From Rhynchonema sp. JSB1_4 (taxonomy: Eukaryota; Nematoda; Chromadorea; Monhysterida; Xyalidae): a DNA stretch of 64,000 bases. Below the pieces are notes generated by a model, which did not search any database, was not told where the DNA came from, and was given only the letters and a program-made list of their open reading frames with translations. The position numbers and the translations under genes were made by a program. Positions 11,428 through 23,000 of the stretch are shown here, piece by piece (position 1 is the first letter of the stretch; each line of letters opens with the position of its first letter). Location: positions 1 through 64,000 of the forward strand of contig JASAMV010000685.1 of assembly GCA_030248065.1 (NCBI GenBank), read 5' to 3'.

Positions 11428-13941
11428 ATGAGCATGCCCCTTCGTTGCGAACACTGCGCGTCCGAGTCAATGGATTTGGGTGCGATGCGTGATCACCTGT
11501 CACGTGAACATCTGCACTATCACCCATTCGCGTGTGTGTTGTGTGGACTGGTCGATGTCAATCAATACACATTGAGAAAACACATTGAACTTGAACATTG
11601 GCACAAAACAACAGAGTTGGGATTGGAGGTCGGGTTACGGGAAGGGATTTTATTCAAGAAGATAATGCGAATTGTGTTGTGTGCTTTTGTTTGCCCATCT
11701 GTGCGCCAGGCCATCGTCAGTGACCGCGGGACAACAAAAGCGCACGTAAGCTGATCATATGAAGCGGAATCATACTTGGTGAATCTTGTACAGTTTTGGC
11801 TCTGCAAGACCAAATCACCGCCAATCATCTGTTTGCATTGTGGCTCTCTGACATCTGTCATTCCAAGTTCCAACACCGTGTCATATTCAAAGCTCCGTGT
11901 GAAACATCAACTTGTCCATTTGACAAACGACGATCCTCAACTCAATTCACGTTTCAGGCATCGATCATGGATCTGCGGGACTCTGAGAAAGAATCGTTCC
12001 TTAATCTGTCGATCGATCGAATTCTGCATGAGTCTGTGCAGAGCAATGAAACATCAGCCAGCCCCAGCCGTGCCGCACTGTCGGACACTGTCTGCAAACC
12101 AGCCGTTGCTAAACACTCAAAATCGAACGTTGTTCGCCGATTCCGATCCTCAAAGTCATTAACCGCCGCTAGTCGAGCGACAAAAGTTCGACAAGCAAAA
12201 CGTCGCAAACTCAGCTATAAATCGGTGAAAAATACAACAGTCAACCCGCACAGCAAACATCAGTGCAATATTTGCTCGGAAATACTGCTTGTGCCAAAGT
12301 GGAATCGCGGCCATTACTATCGATATCACGTCACACAGCGACACTTGACCGATTTGATGTTTCAATGTCAACTGTGCGACTACGGCACTAACAAGGAGTA
12401 CCAATTGACCAATCATTTTGTATCCAATCACCCGGATCGATTGTTGAGCCAAGACATGCCCAAATACAAGACCCATCAACGATTGCACAACATTCCACGC
12501 GAGTGCTATCGAAATCGAACCGATGAACTCAGGGTACGGTAGCAAAATTAGCTCTGATTTGAGAAGAACAAGGCGACGAATGGAAAGTGACTGACACATA
12601 TGACTACTAATTTTCAGCCCCTAGTCGAATCCCTGGTCGGTGAGTGTTTCGGCACGCCCTACTGGAACGTGCTTGTTGTACTGGACACTGATGACGTTGA
12701 ATGCACCGCTGGTTACTCAATGCCGAACAGTTGTAGCTCCAGGTGAGAAGTGCATTAAATGGAACATCAGCTGGGAGCTACATACTAATGAGACAATCTG
12801 TCCTATGTTCTTTTTGTGTCACAGGTATAAAAAATTGTATGAAACCGAGCTATTTCAGTGTCCAACAACCAGTCTCGTTTGTGCATCGTGGTGTGCACTA
12901 CACGGATTACTGTAGTTCGTGTCAACGTCGTGTCAGTACCTACACCATGTCGAATTGCCCGCCACCAAAGCGATTTGTGGTCTCGTGTCGCTATCACGTC
13001 AGGTATATATATGTACATACTGTAAGCCACTCTTGCCTTATGTCATTCCGTTGTGGCCTGGAGCTTATTTCACTGTGTGTATGAAAGTGGTGCATTTTGG
13101 GTAACCCTAAGACAGCTCCCTTGAAAGAGAAAACATATAACTTTTCGATTTTGCGAGAAGTGCACAAGTCCAAGCCTAAGCCTAAAAGTAAGCCTATAAG
13201 CCCCAAGTCTAACCCTAATTATAAAAATGGAAAGTTGTGACAGATTAATATTATCTATTAGTAGAAGACACCATAAAAAGTGAGAGCTTGATGAAGGCAG
13301 CAATGAAAAGGAAAAAAACAGAGAAATAAATGAAGGCAAAAAAGCGAGCAAGAGCAAATTTAAAAAAATTGCGCAAAAATAAAAACTTTTTTTGTAAAAT
13401 ACTAAATAAACTAACAACCTAGCCCCATAAAAAGCAGAGAAAAAACGAGTTCCTAGAGAATCGGCTTTTACAACCATTTTCTAGACTAGGAAAATTAGAA
13501 ATTAAATTAAGTCTGAGATAAAGAAAAGTCAATTTTCCAAATGGCATGGGGTTTCCCAAATATGCGTAAGCACTGCAGAACATCAGCGCGACACATTTTG
13601 AGTGAAACAGACTGAACCAAGGGTTGTACTGAGCAATAATTGCTGATATTTTACAGTACATGGTGGTTTGCAACTGATATCGCGGTGGGTCACCATCGAG
13701 ATCTTTATATTTCAGAAAATATCATCGTCCAAAAAATCTGTCCAAACGGTATAAATGCGCCATGTCGGATTGCGGTTTCGATGCGTGCTATGAGAGGTCC
13801 ATGGTCAACCACGTTCAGACTGTGCATATGGTCACTGCAAAGACACTAAAAAATTCCTATACGAACGACCATGTATCGGACAACGAAAGCAGCATCGTGC
13901 GACAGTTGACCAAGGAATTGTTCGGAAAAGCCGCCTTGTGA
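11428..13941 (+). CDS. Lineage-specific zinc-finger protein, plus unit
   Basis: Plus-strand exons 11428-11628, 11958-12532/12533, 12859-13002 and 13716-13941 encode about 380 residues. Order: paired fingers (CEHCASESMDL...HLSREH; CVLC...HIELEH), a Ser/Arg-rich linker, fingers CNICSEILLVPKW... and FQCQLCDYGTNKEYQLTNHF, then FVHRGVHYTDYCSSC, then a terminal finger (YKCAMSDCGFDACYERSMVN) with HVQTVH and the tail RQLTKELFGKAAL-stop. The exon 2 donor is odd: phase 2, as in the minus unit, would need AG|GG, while the canonical donor AGG|GTACGG is phase 0. A 25-base exon at about 12618-12642 (phases 0 and 1) with an acceptor at 12825 would restore the frame. The unit is a mirror-image paralogue of 8413-10587. 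Function unknown. Confidence 0.65.
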
Positions 13942-14059
13942 GTATAAATAACTAAATTTGATCATAATGAAACCGAGGTTCTTGAAAGCGCCCATGAGTT
14001 CCGCATCATGTTTTCGGTTGCCCGTTTCGACACCGGTTCCTTGAACGAGTAGTGCACCT

Positions 14060-14180
14060 TGTTATCGTCAGAGTACGAATGTACCAGATGGCCATGTGAC
14101 CTTAGAAACCAACACGAGCTCGCTTACGCGCCACAAAGTCCGTCAGTGGCGCGGCGCGTCGTCAGTAGTGTATGTAAGGT
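14060..14180 (+). pseudogene. Relic finger exon between the two plus-strand cassettes
   Basis: After a TTATCGTCAG acceptor-like sequence the frame reads YECTRWPCDLRNQHELAYAP. This resembles the fourth finger of the plus unit (CDYGTNKEYQL). A second frame reads TNTSSLTRHKVRQW, as if one finger had been broken by a one-base indel. Similar sequence recurs at 19.79 and 25.28 kb. Confidence 0.4.
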
Positions 14181-14197
14181 CATTTGTGAAACTTCAG

Positions 14198-14860
14198 CGA
14201 TCCAAGTGGTCTCGTGAAACCACCGTCGCAGTCGAACATCAGAGTCGATCAAACCAATCCATCGGTCATGACAACGACACCGATGACATCCAGGCGCACC
14301 GCAACCGGTCTGCATCGTCAGTCCAAGCCCAAGAATGAGACATCATCCAAACGGGACCCAATATCGTTCATACATCGTACAATCCACTACACCGATTACT
14401 GTGCACAATGTAAACGGACAACAACAACGTACACCGAGGCAAATATGCCGCCATCGGTCAAATGTTTTCAACTGTGTAAGGACCACGTCAGGTCAGGTTG
14501 TTTTTTGTGCTATTTTGGGCAGCTTTCACTTTTTGTGTCTGATTCGTCCCAGCATTAAATGCATGCCACAGTTGAAGTGTACATAGGTCTATGCCTCTGC
14601 TGTGACGAGCTACCCTCGATTGAAGCACGTACAAAAATTAGGTACGGGTCATTTTCAGACGGACGCATTGGCGACCGAAATGCAAACAGTACAAATGTAG
14701 CGCCAGTGGTTGTGCGTACGCCACCAACATGGTACAGAACATGTGCACTCATGTGAAAAGGGTGCACAATCTCGTGGGCATCTACAGCAGACGCCAATTC
14801 ACGATACAAGAACGGGAACTGATCATGCGATTAACACAAGAGTTATTTGTGAAAGTCTGA
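14198..14860 (+). CDS. Second C-terminal cassette of the plus-strand zinc-finger unit
   Basis: Two plus-strand exons, 14198-14491 and 14659-14860, have phases 2/2, identical to the other cassettes. Exon 1 has a Ser/Thr/Pro-rich lead, then ISFIHRTIHYTDYCAQC and a Cys near the end (CKDHVR). Exon 2 has the terminal finger YKCSASGCAYATNMVQNM with CTHVKRVH, and ends RLTQELFVKV-stop. It lacks its own N-terminal fingers. The intact frames and conserved splice sites argue that it is used, either spliced from the upstream unit or as a shorter protein. The alternative is a young partial duplication. Confidence 0.6.
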
Positions 14861-16299
14861 CTGATTTTATTGTTCCATGCTTCTCTGTGTGGAAAAACCC
14901 GATGCTTTTCTTGTTGTACATTCTGTAATTCTGTTGCAAGCTCGTGCTGCATGAACACAACATTGTGATGTTTGACATTTGTGACGTGAAATCAAGGTAC
15001 AGAGTGGCGCACCTTGCAATCCCCAAACTAAATCAGAGATTCCGCAACACTTTAGGCAGGTCCATTTGCATAATCCTAAAGGACAACATAAATTGCTAAT
15101 CTGGATCCGTCCATGTCCATTTCTGTCGCTCTTCGTAATTTCAGTTATCACAATATAACTGCAGTGCCGTTTTTGCGCACCAAAAATTCGGAATAATTTG
15201 TTGAACTGGCAATTGACACAAAAAGGTTCATGTGCACCCCACGACCCGTGCAGATTGACAAAAACGTGTGCCGCGCGCGCGTGTCCCGGTGATTAGACGA
15301 TTTTGATAATTTTTCACATAAAGTCCGCATCGGTATAGTATACCTAGTGGTTCGGACCCACCTTTCGGTAATTGTTGCGGCCGAAAAATGATCATATTAC
15401 ACAGCACAATAGAACTTTAGTTCCGAAGTTGGAGCACGAATATTTTTTACATTAAGTTTTTTTCAGTAATCTATCGCGCGCGCGTGTGTGTACCCCCAGG
15501 TTGTTGTCTTTGGCCGGAACGCTGAAGAAATTTGTCGTCTGCTGCCGATAGGTTGATTAACGACCGGTGATTACAAGTGCATAAAATTGGTCGTCAGGTG
15601 ATGTGCGCTTCGGTTCAACAGTGTTGGATACAAAATTCATGATTCGCTTCCGTGGATGCGATGAGAGTTGAGCTGACACAAAAAATGCGTGGAGTAAAGC
15701 ATCACACAGACGGAAACGGCTCTCAAATACCAGCAAACGTTTCTTGCATCAGTGGGTACCACCGAAGCCCCAGGCTGCATGCGAATGGTTCACCTCAGGT
15801 TGTATGGATGTGTTGAACAGTTTTTCGCCAATACAATTATACATGCATGTATATGTACATACAATCCCTGTCACAGTTAATCTGACTTCAAAAGTTTCTT
15901 AATTTTCGGGATCTGTCAATTTTCATGAAAACTTTCTCTTTGATCAAGCAAACAAGTGAAGATGAATAACCACTGACATTATGATTGTATGGTTCTTTCA
16001 TGCATATTTTGTCACAAAACTTATCGTGCATTATTGTTCATCGTGCCAAAAAACGCGAACCTGTGATTTGTGCACTCAGCATGGATTGAAAAGATAGTAC
16101 GTACGGTCTTTATGTTTTTCGCACAGGTGTAAATTTGTTTGTTTTTCGTTTGCTAACATTTTTTCAGCGGTTCAACGTTGCACGGGTTTTTTAGGTTTGA
16201 AAATTTATAAGAGAAATAGAACATTTTAGACAAAATAATGTCGTAAAGCGATAAGAAGCTTCGAAGTCAAGGCACTAAACAACGTGCACAGTTATAGTA
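14861..16299. other. Spacer, no gene seen
   Basis: No coding exon with a recognisable motif. CG-alternating runs (GCGCGCGCG) occur at 15272-15281 and 15474-15485. The rest is AT-rich unique-looking sequence. Confidence 0.5.
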
Positions 16300-16574
16300 T
16301 TGGTCGCACAATAACTTTATAAGAATTGGTCAAATTTTTTTCCTGAATCGCAAAGCAGGCTTGTGACCGGGCAATGACGTTGCGTTGCGCGATCACACAC
16401 AAAACACGTAGTGAAGAGAATGTTTCAGACCTGCGGCAACGTGGTTGATCTGCTAGATTATTTTCAGCTGAAAATGTTTTGTGAGAATCACAAATAGCAC
16501 AGTAGTTAAGAGTGACTGAACGTGAAAATCAGGATTGATTTTGATGAATTCTTATGTGGTCATTGTGCGACCAA
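16300..16574. mobile_element. Mariner-type MITE, copy 1
   Basis: A 275-bp element bounded by TTGGTCGCACAATAAC and its inverted match GTCATTGTGCGACCAA, flanked on both sides by TA. The TA duplication and roughly 28-bp terminal inverted repeats fit a non-autonomous Tc1/mariner element. It is about 90% identical to 16906-17180, in the same orientation. Confidence 0.85.
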
Positions 16575-16905
16575 TATACATAGGATCAGGACAGTTTCGT
16601 ACGAAGCAAAGTATTACATCGTCACACGTGTAAAGGGCGCAAAACAAAGTGCAAAATGTATATCACTGGTACTGAAACATCATACCTGCCAGCCATTCAC
16701 CGTCCATCTGAAAAAATAAGGACAAAATTCCAAAAAAGCAGGTATGTATGATAAACAAAACCCGGGATTGCATTACAAACGTTTGACTAAAAATCAAGAA
16801 AAATTTTAAAAAAGCTAACACCGATCGGACAACTATTATGTACAGGCGTGCAACATAGACTATTCTCACAAACCACAATGATAATTATTCACAAACTAGT
16901 AAATA

Positions 16906-17180
16906 TTGGTCGCACAATGACTTTATAAGAATTGGTCAACTTTTTTTCCTGAATTGTAAAGAGGGACAGTGACGGGGCAATGACGTTGCGTTGCGTGATC
17001 GCACACAAAGCATGTAGTAAAGAGAATGTTTCAGACCTGCGGCAACGTGGTTGATCTGCTAGATTATTTTCAGCTGAAAATGTTTTGTGAGAAACACAAA
17101 TAGCACAGTAGTTAAGAGTGACTGAACGTGAAAATCAGGATTGATTTTGATGAATTCTTATATAGCCATTGTGCTACCAA
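16906..17180. mobile_element. Mariner-type MITE, copy 2
   Basis: Same length (275 bp) and orientation as the copy at 16300, starting 606 bp downstream. It is flanked by TA. Its right terminus carries a C-to-T change (GTGCTACCAA), so the two ends are not perfectly matched. Confidence 0.85.
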
Positions 17181-17825
17181 TACCACAGCAACATCACACA
17201 ACATAAAACATGCAGAAAACCGTATCGTGCAATTTGGCAAAGGACACACAAAAATATCCTGATAATCTACAAATGTAAGTCTCATATAATGAACCGTATT
17301 CGTGGGAGAATTTTTAAATTTGGTTACACGTTCATGTGGTATTCTCAATATATACCTGGTGTGGTTACTGTACACGTTTTTTCCGTGATTCATTTCATTA
17401 CCCATAGGTATCCCAGAGGTCAACAAACAGTTTTAAATACGCTTTCTGAATTTATGCACTGAAGACATTAACGTTTAATTAAAAGTAAACGGCATGCTAT
17501 TTTTGGTCTGAGCCATACCCTTTGTTTGCACTAAGTGAGCTATTCAAAATACGTTGTTAAAATATGTACAGAATCCGAAAAATCACAGAGCAATACGCTA
17601 AATAGACCACCGACAAAACTTTGAACGAATTTGAAATAAAGGCGAGCTAAAACTGTAGCATAAGGCAGAGCATCAAGCAAGTTCTCCACAATAAATCGTG
17701 ATGCGAATCAGAGCTCATTGTGTGTGTATAATTGCAGGCGGAAATGCGAACATACGAACTACAGTACACAGTAACTCAATACTCGAAAATAAAAATTAAG
17801 AATAATGTTAAAAACGAAAAAGCTT
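17181..17825. other. Spacer downstream of the HES gene
   Basis: AT-rich, with no coding feature supported. It holds the 3' side of the minus-strand HES gene, but I could not place a convincing polyadenylation signal. Confidence 0.4.
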
Positions 17826-20063
17826 TCAAGGCCACGGTCTCCACACAGTGCTGGCAGCCAGGGCAGCACTCAAATAGTCATTGGTGACGCCCTGGGCCTT
17901 GCTTAGGTGTTGCGCAGAGAGGGCGGCCAACTGCAACAGACGTTGATGGGGGTCGATGGGGTTGGGGCCCGGGGGGTTGATCGCAGTGGCTGCGGCAGTG
18001 AGCAAGCCCAGATAGTTGCGTTGTGCGGGCACACGGATGACTCCGGCGGGCACGGGCTTGGCCTGCGTCGAGATTGACTCAACAGAAGGTGGGTCGGGCA
18101 CAACACCGCTGTTGGTCCAGGTGCTGTTTGGGGACAGCTGACCGAGACTGCTGTTTGGACTGGCGCCTGCGTTATCGAGAAAAGATAAAGAGGGTGTCAA
18201 ATACATGTAACTTGATGGAGGTAATATGGCGATCGGACACATTCGGATCGGCCGGTCCGTCGGACTGGTATTTTAGTCGACGTCAAAGTTTTGAGTTTGA
18301 CACTGGTTAGAAATCATTAAGGCGTAACGTGCCTCCCCAGTCCCCAGGCTGATCAGCACCGAACCGATCACCTACTTTCCTGCCGCCCCAGTAATCAATA
18401 AGTTCGATTGTACGCGATAGCGAACTTGAGAAAAGGCGGGTAAAATCACGAGGGAGGTTCAATGGTCACCTTCGCTAGTGGACGCACTGTGTCGTGATTC
18501 GCCCGATGGTGTCACCGTGTTGATCACACATCGACGTTTCGGTTCGCTGCCTGTTGGGGAGCACAACGGCAGACTGGGAGCGCGACGACGTCGAGGGGTT
18601 GAAGGTGTTGTTGCGGCTGCAGAATGAATAAATAAAAAACCACGGTCAGTACAAAAACGATGAACACTGACATCAAACTTGATGACCGCAATGGATCGGA
18701 TCTGCCTTGATCACGTGTTCTTTTTTTCAATTTTAGTTTTGAGATTACTGAACCTTCCGATTTCGACAGCAGTTTGTGCAGCAAAATTTGTTTGCGCACT
18801 GTCTGGGAACGACCGTGATTTAACTCAGAATTGTTCCGGTGGGTTTCACTCACTGAAAAAGGTCACTGGACCGAGATATATTGTAAATGCCAGCCGGGTG
18901 TGGTCCGATCCAATCACCAAATTTCACATCACAAACAGACTTCATGTAAAAAAAATCTAATGGTCACACGCACGTTGACCAGTCGCCCCATCACCACTGG
19001 ACGTGATTGCCTTGTCCTGTTGAGGTGCCTGTCCGAATCCGGGCAGTTGTTCGGTGCCCGTCCCAGACAATGACCTGGTCGCGTCGTCGCTGATGTTGTT
19101 CAAATAGGTCAACAAATGTGCGATCAACTTTTCGTGCGCCACGAGTGACGTGATCTTGGGTCCACCCTCGTCGCGGACTGGGTATGTGCACTCCTTGAAT
19201 TTGTGCACCTGACGGATGCACTCAGAGTAGCCAGCCAGGAACTGACCAACCGATAACGCATCGCGTTTGCCTGAAGGAGAAAATATAAAGAATAGTGTGG
19301 CACTTCTTTTTCAATAAGATTAATTTTTCGATCCTAAAAGAATGAACATACTGAGAGCTATCAAACCTGGTGATGTGAGCGAACACGTCTTACAAGCCAC
19401 GTGATCTTGTATTTTAGATACATTGAGGTTAAAGAATGTCACTAATTTTGACCATAGGTGAAAGCTGTATCCTGATCCTGATAACTGACAACTTCACAAC
19501 AATGCAAGTCATATAAGTCATGTGACCAAGGCAGATCCCTATCCGTCCCTATCCCCAAGTTTGATGGAAGCATGTTTTTTTCTGACTAAAACCCACTCGA
19601 TTGCTGTTGATTGCGCAAACACTGGACGTACTGCACCGTCATTTCAAGTATGTCCGCTTTTTCCCATTTGGAGTGTCCAGGTGTCTGAAACGTTAGCCAA
19701 TTAATCAATGTTGATCACATTACATGTCAAAGCCATTTGTGCGTTTTTCCTGCCTGATTCTGCCGTATTCACAGACAGCAGGTGGACCAGGTCATCGTCA
19801 GTGCAAATGCACCAGATGACCATGCATCCCCAAAAAGGCACCTGTTCGTATAATACAATCATTTTTTAGATCAGGTCGTCAAACGATTGATCACCGACCG
19901 CTTTTTTCATCGAATCCATCAATATCGATTTCAATTCCATCAATGATCGATTAATACGAGCGCGTCTACGTTTCTCCATCAACGGTTTGTTCGTCTTTCT
20001 GCCCGACCCATTATCATCGTCACCGACTGGGTCCATGTCAAAGTCCGGGGCCAGCGATTGCAT
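17826..20063 (-). CDS. Hairy/E(spl)-family bHLH transcriptional repressor
   Basis: Minus-strand exons 20063-19899, 19684-19597, 19270-18974, 18616-18470 and 18166-17826 join in phase for about 345 residues. Residues about 22-75 are the bHLH. The basic region NKPLMEKRRRARIN has the proline typical of HES proteins, and helix 2 reads HSKWEKADILEMTVQYV. The Orange domain follows in exon 3 (FLAGYSECIRQVHKF). Exon 4 is Ser/Thr/Arg-rich. Exon 5 ends in WRPW, the Groucho/TLE recruitment tetrapeptide, followed by one extra proline before the stop. HES proteins bind E- or N-box DNA in the nucleus and repress transcription, usually downstream of Notch. The exon 3 to exon 4 join could use GTGCGT (18974) or a GT a few bases earlier. 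The family is certain; the precise orthologue is not. Confidence 0.85.
19780..19830 (-). pseudogene. Zinc-finger relic in the first HES intron
   Basis: The plus strand reads CAGGTCATCGTCAGTGCAAA, closely matching 25283-25305 and 14060-14085, where it precedes a finger of the lineage-specific family. Only about 50 bp are recognisable and the frame stops at once. Listed on the host-gene strand because it sits within that intron. Confidence 0.35.
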
Positions 20064-23000
20064 ATTGTCAGTTACACAGATATAATTTATACTGGCGTCT
20101 TCGTCTGAAGCGGGATTCTTTGAAGTTCAACAAACAAGAAATCCTCAGAAATGAACAAAAATTGACTGAGCAGCAAGTAGCCAGATAGGCGTTCACTACG
20201 TTACTGATTGCCAAAGAGCTACCTAACATCCAGCAGATGCCACTGCAATCAGCCAACCAAGCCTCATCATGTCCAAGCCACCTATTTTCGAAAAAGTTCA
20301 AAAATAGGTGTCCAATCCATAGCTGTTTGCGTGCCATGTGTACAGCTACGTGGGCGTGTGTACTGTCGCGTGCAGTGCAGTCGACAAAAAATGCATAACA
20401 ACCCATCACACACGGTGCGCGCACTTATGGAGCAAACGCACAGTCGGTTTCAGCCAGCAAACTTGTATTGTGTGCGCTGTGCTCACGCGATATGTAAGTC
20501 ACCATTTTTTATGGTTGAGACTCAAAAATCGGTTATCCTTTCCGGCGACAGGTGCACATAAATTTCGAAATCAGGGTACTACTGAAACTCGTCCCTGTGG
20601 TAATCTTGGCACTGACTTGGGATCAGCCTTAAACCTATATGGACTAGGGTTAATCCAATATCCAACAGTTGGGCTTGTATACGTTTAGACTTTGGCCGAA
20701 ACATAAGCCCATTTTTGGCATAAGCCCGACCTTAATCCGTAACCGAGCTACCGGATACGAGGCTTTGTAGTGCCAAAATCAGTCAAGGCAGTGGTCGGAC
20801 CCATAAAGTCAATCTGAAGCGCGCATTGTGTACAAAGCTGTTTGAGTGCATAGCATCATCGCCAAACCGGCTGCGTGCGCCAGGCACGGGACGGCACGAC
20901 GTGACGCGCTTGCAGCTCGCAATTGTGTATTGTCAGTCACAGTGGTTTTGTCATTTATCCCCATCCTCAAAACGCTGACGCTTTCCATACCAACTTTACA
21001 CTCGCAGCGCACGTTCTTAAACTGGATCAGCAAAAAAAGTGCGACTGACTGCGACTGTGAAAGTGCGAGACTATAAAACTTCGATGTATAGACATGTCCA
21101 TTGAGGAAAATGGCACTTGCTATATTTGGGAACTGACATTTGGTTCAACGCCATGTTCGCTTAGCAAAAAGTACAAAAAAGTTTAAAAACATGAAATTTT
21201 CATGATCCTACAGATCTACTGTAGATCGGATCACAAACAAAAAACTGCGGTGCGCTCGCGCAAAAAAGAACGTGTCGCTGAAACAATTACGTATGTGCCC
21301 CGTGTGAAGATTATTGACATTTAGGTAATCACATGAATTGGGGCGGAGTTCTGATGAAACGGAAATACAAGTAGCAGAATTCGAGAATATAACAGAAATG
21401 ATGAAAATCCTTTACATATTAAATTTGTTTTTCATTTCTCACAACTAACGTAATCAACATCGCCGACCTGGCCATGCCGACAGGCAACAAAATAAACTTA
21501 CAGTATGTACCTATGTTCGATTGCCCAAATATCGCCTGCAATCCGCTGATGCTGTAAACACAACTGGTTCGGCTTGCGACTTGAGCGCACGCACAACCAA
21601 CTGAAACAGCTCGCGCTGAGAGCGGTGAAAATGGTCTCGCGCGCGAAAAAAGCAGCACACGCGTGCGCCCACGACTGATTTGCACTCAAGGTCGCTGACA
21701 ATGCTTGTGCGCTGGGTGCATGACGTGACACGGGACACAAAAGGGAATGCCGCCGACACATTACGACACAACTGCCGCTATTGGTGTACAAGTGTTAGGT
21801 TGGACATTTAAAAAGACGTTTCTTTCCATCTTCAAATTTTCGTCCTAACTTTGCGTGAAACGTTGTAGTTCTGCGGCTGGCTATGGCCATATGATTCTCG
21901 CTGGTGACAAGCAAACCCGACGTGCGTGTACATGCATGCGTGTGTGCTTGCAGACTGGTTTGGTTGTATAGTGCTCGTGTTATTACATTGTCTGGATGTA
22001 CAGTATGTACCTGTCTCTGCAGAGCTGGCAGCAATGTTTTCGCATCAAAACGTGTGTTGGGTTTGAAATTTGTGGGGATTTCGCGTAAAAATTTGGTTTA
22101 AATGCACATCATCACAAAACAAACGAGGTTACTGGAAGTCGCATTACATCGTTCTGTGCTTTGCTGTGCGTAAACATAGACATTGTCCAACACGACATCT
22201 GCCGTCAACCGAATTTATTCGCAGCGGCAAATTACAGCTGTGTTGTATGTACTACGCACGCATTGTTGTGGTGCCATGCCCTGTCCCTCAGTCAAAACGC
22301 ATGTGCGTGCGCGGTCACAACCACAAGCACCATACAGTACCAACCCAGATCGCTGCTGTGTACCTATGCACAGTAGCAAAAGAACTTCGGCATCGGTATT
22401 CTTTCACACATTCGCAGTGAAACATCAACGAAAGAACTTCGCAATGCTGAACACGAAACTATGCACAATCTGATGTTTCAGAGAGTCTTGTGATGTAGAT
22501 AGCTTAAGTTCAGCCACAGTAACTGCCGTCAGTCAGTATCAAACCAGTGTCGAAGATGCACATAAGAATTTGCACGCCGCGTACAGTCACCCAAATCGCA
22601 TGGTGCAACTTGCTGCAGCACGCGAGTGAGGGGTGAGGGTGCTTTGCCCGTCCGGGACGTTTTTTGTTTGAGAAGTGTGTTTTTGCATTCACCTCACCCT
22701 TCCCCACCCATAATTGTGTGGCGCACATTTATGGGCATGCGCTGTCTGCTTTTTTGTCCAAATTGAGTTTACGCTGGTGCACGATGGTGATTACACTTGA
22801 CGGACCGAGGGACACAAGCTGTAATTGTAATTTGACATGAGACACAATTGTCATTTGGAAATATAGCCGTTCAGGATCCAATAAAATGTTCTGAAATCGA
22901 ACAACATTTCTTGTACCAATTCATCAATATTTCAACCATGGAGCCCGTCAGCGGCCACGCAGTGCGCACGTGCGTGATAACAATGTGCAAACTGCGTGTG

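Noticed and set aside
13155..13210. Telomere-like AAGCCTAAGCCTAA repeats (TTAGGC on the minus strand)
   Set aside because: Only two perfect units followed by degenerate ones; too short to claim an interstitial telomere or a phylum from it.
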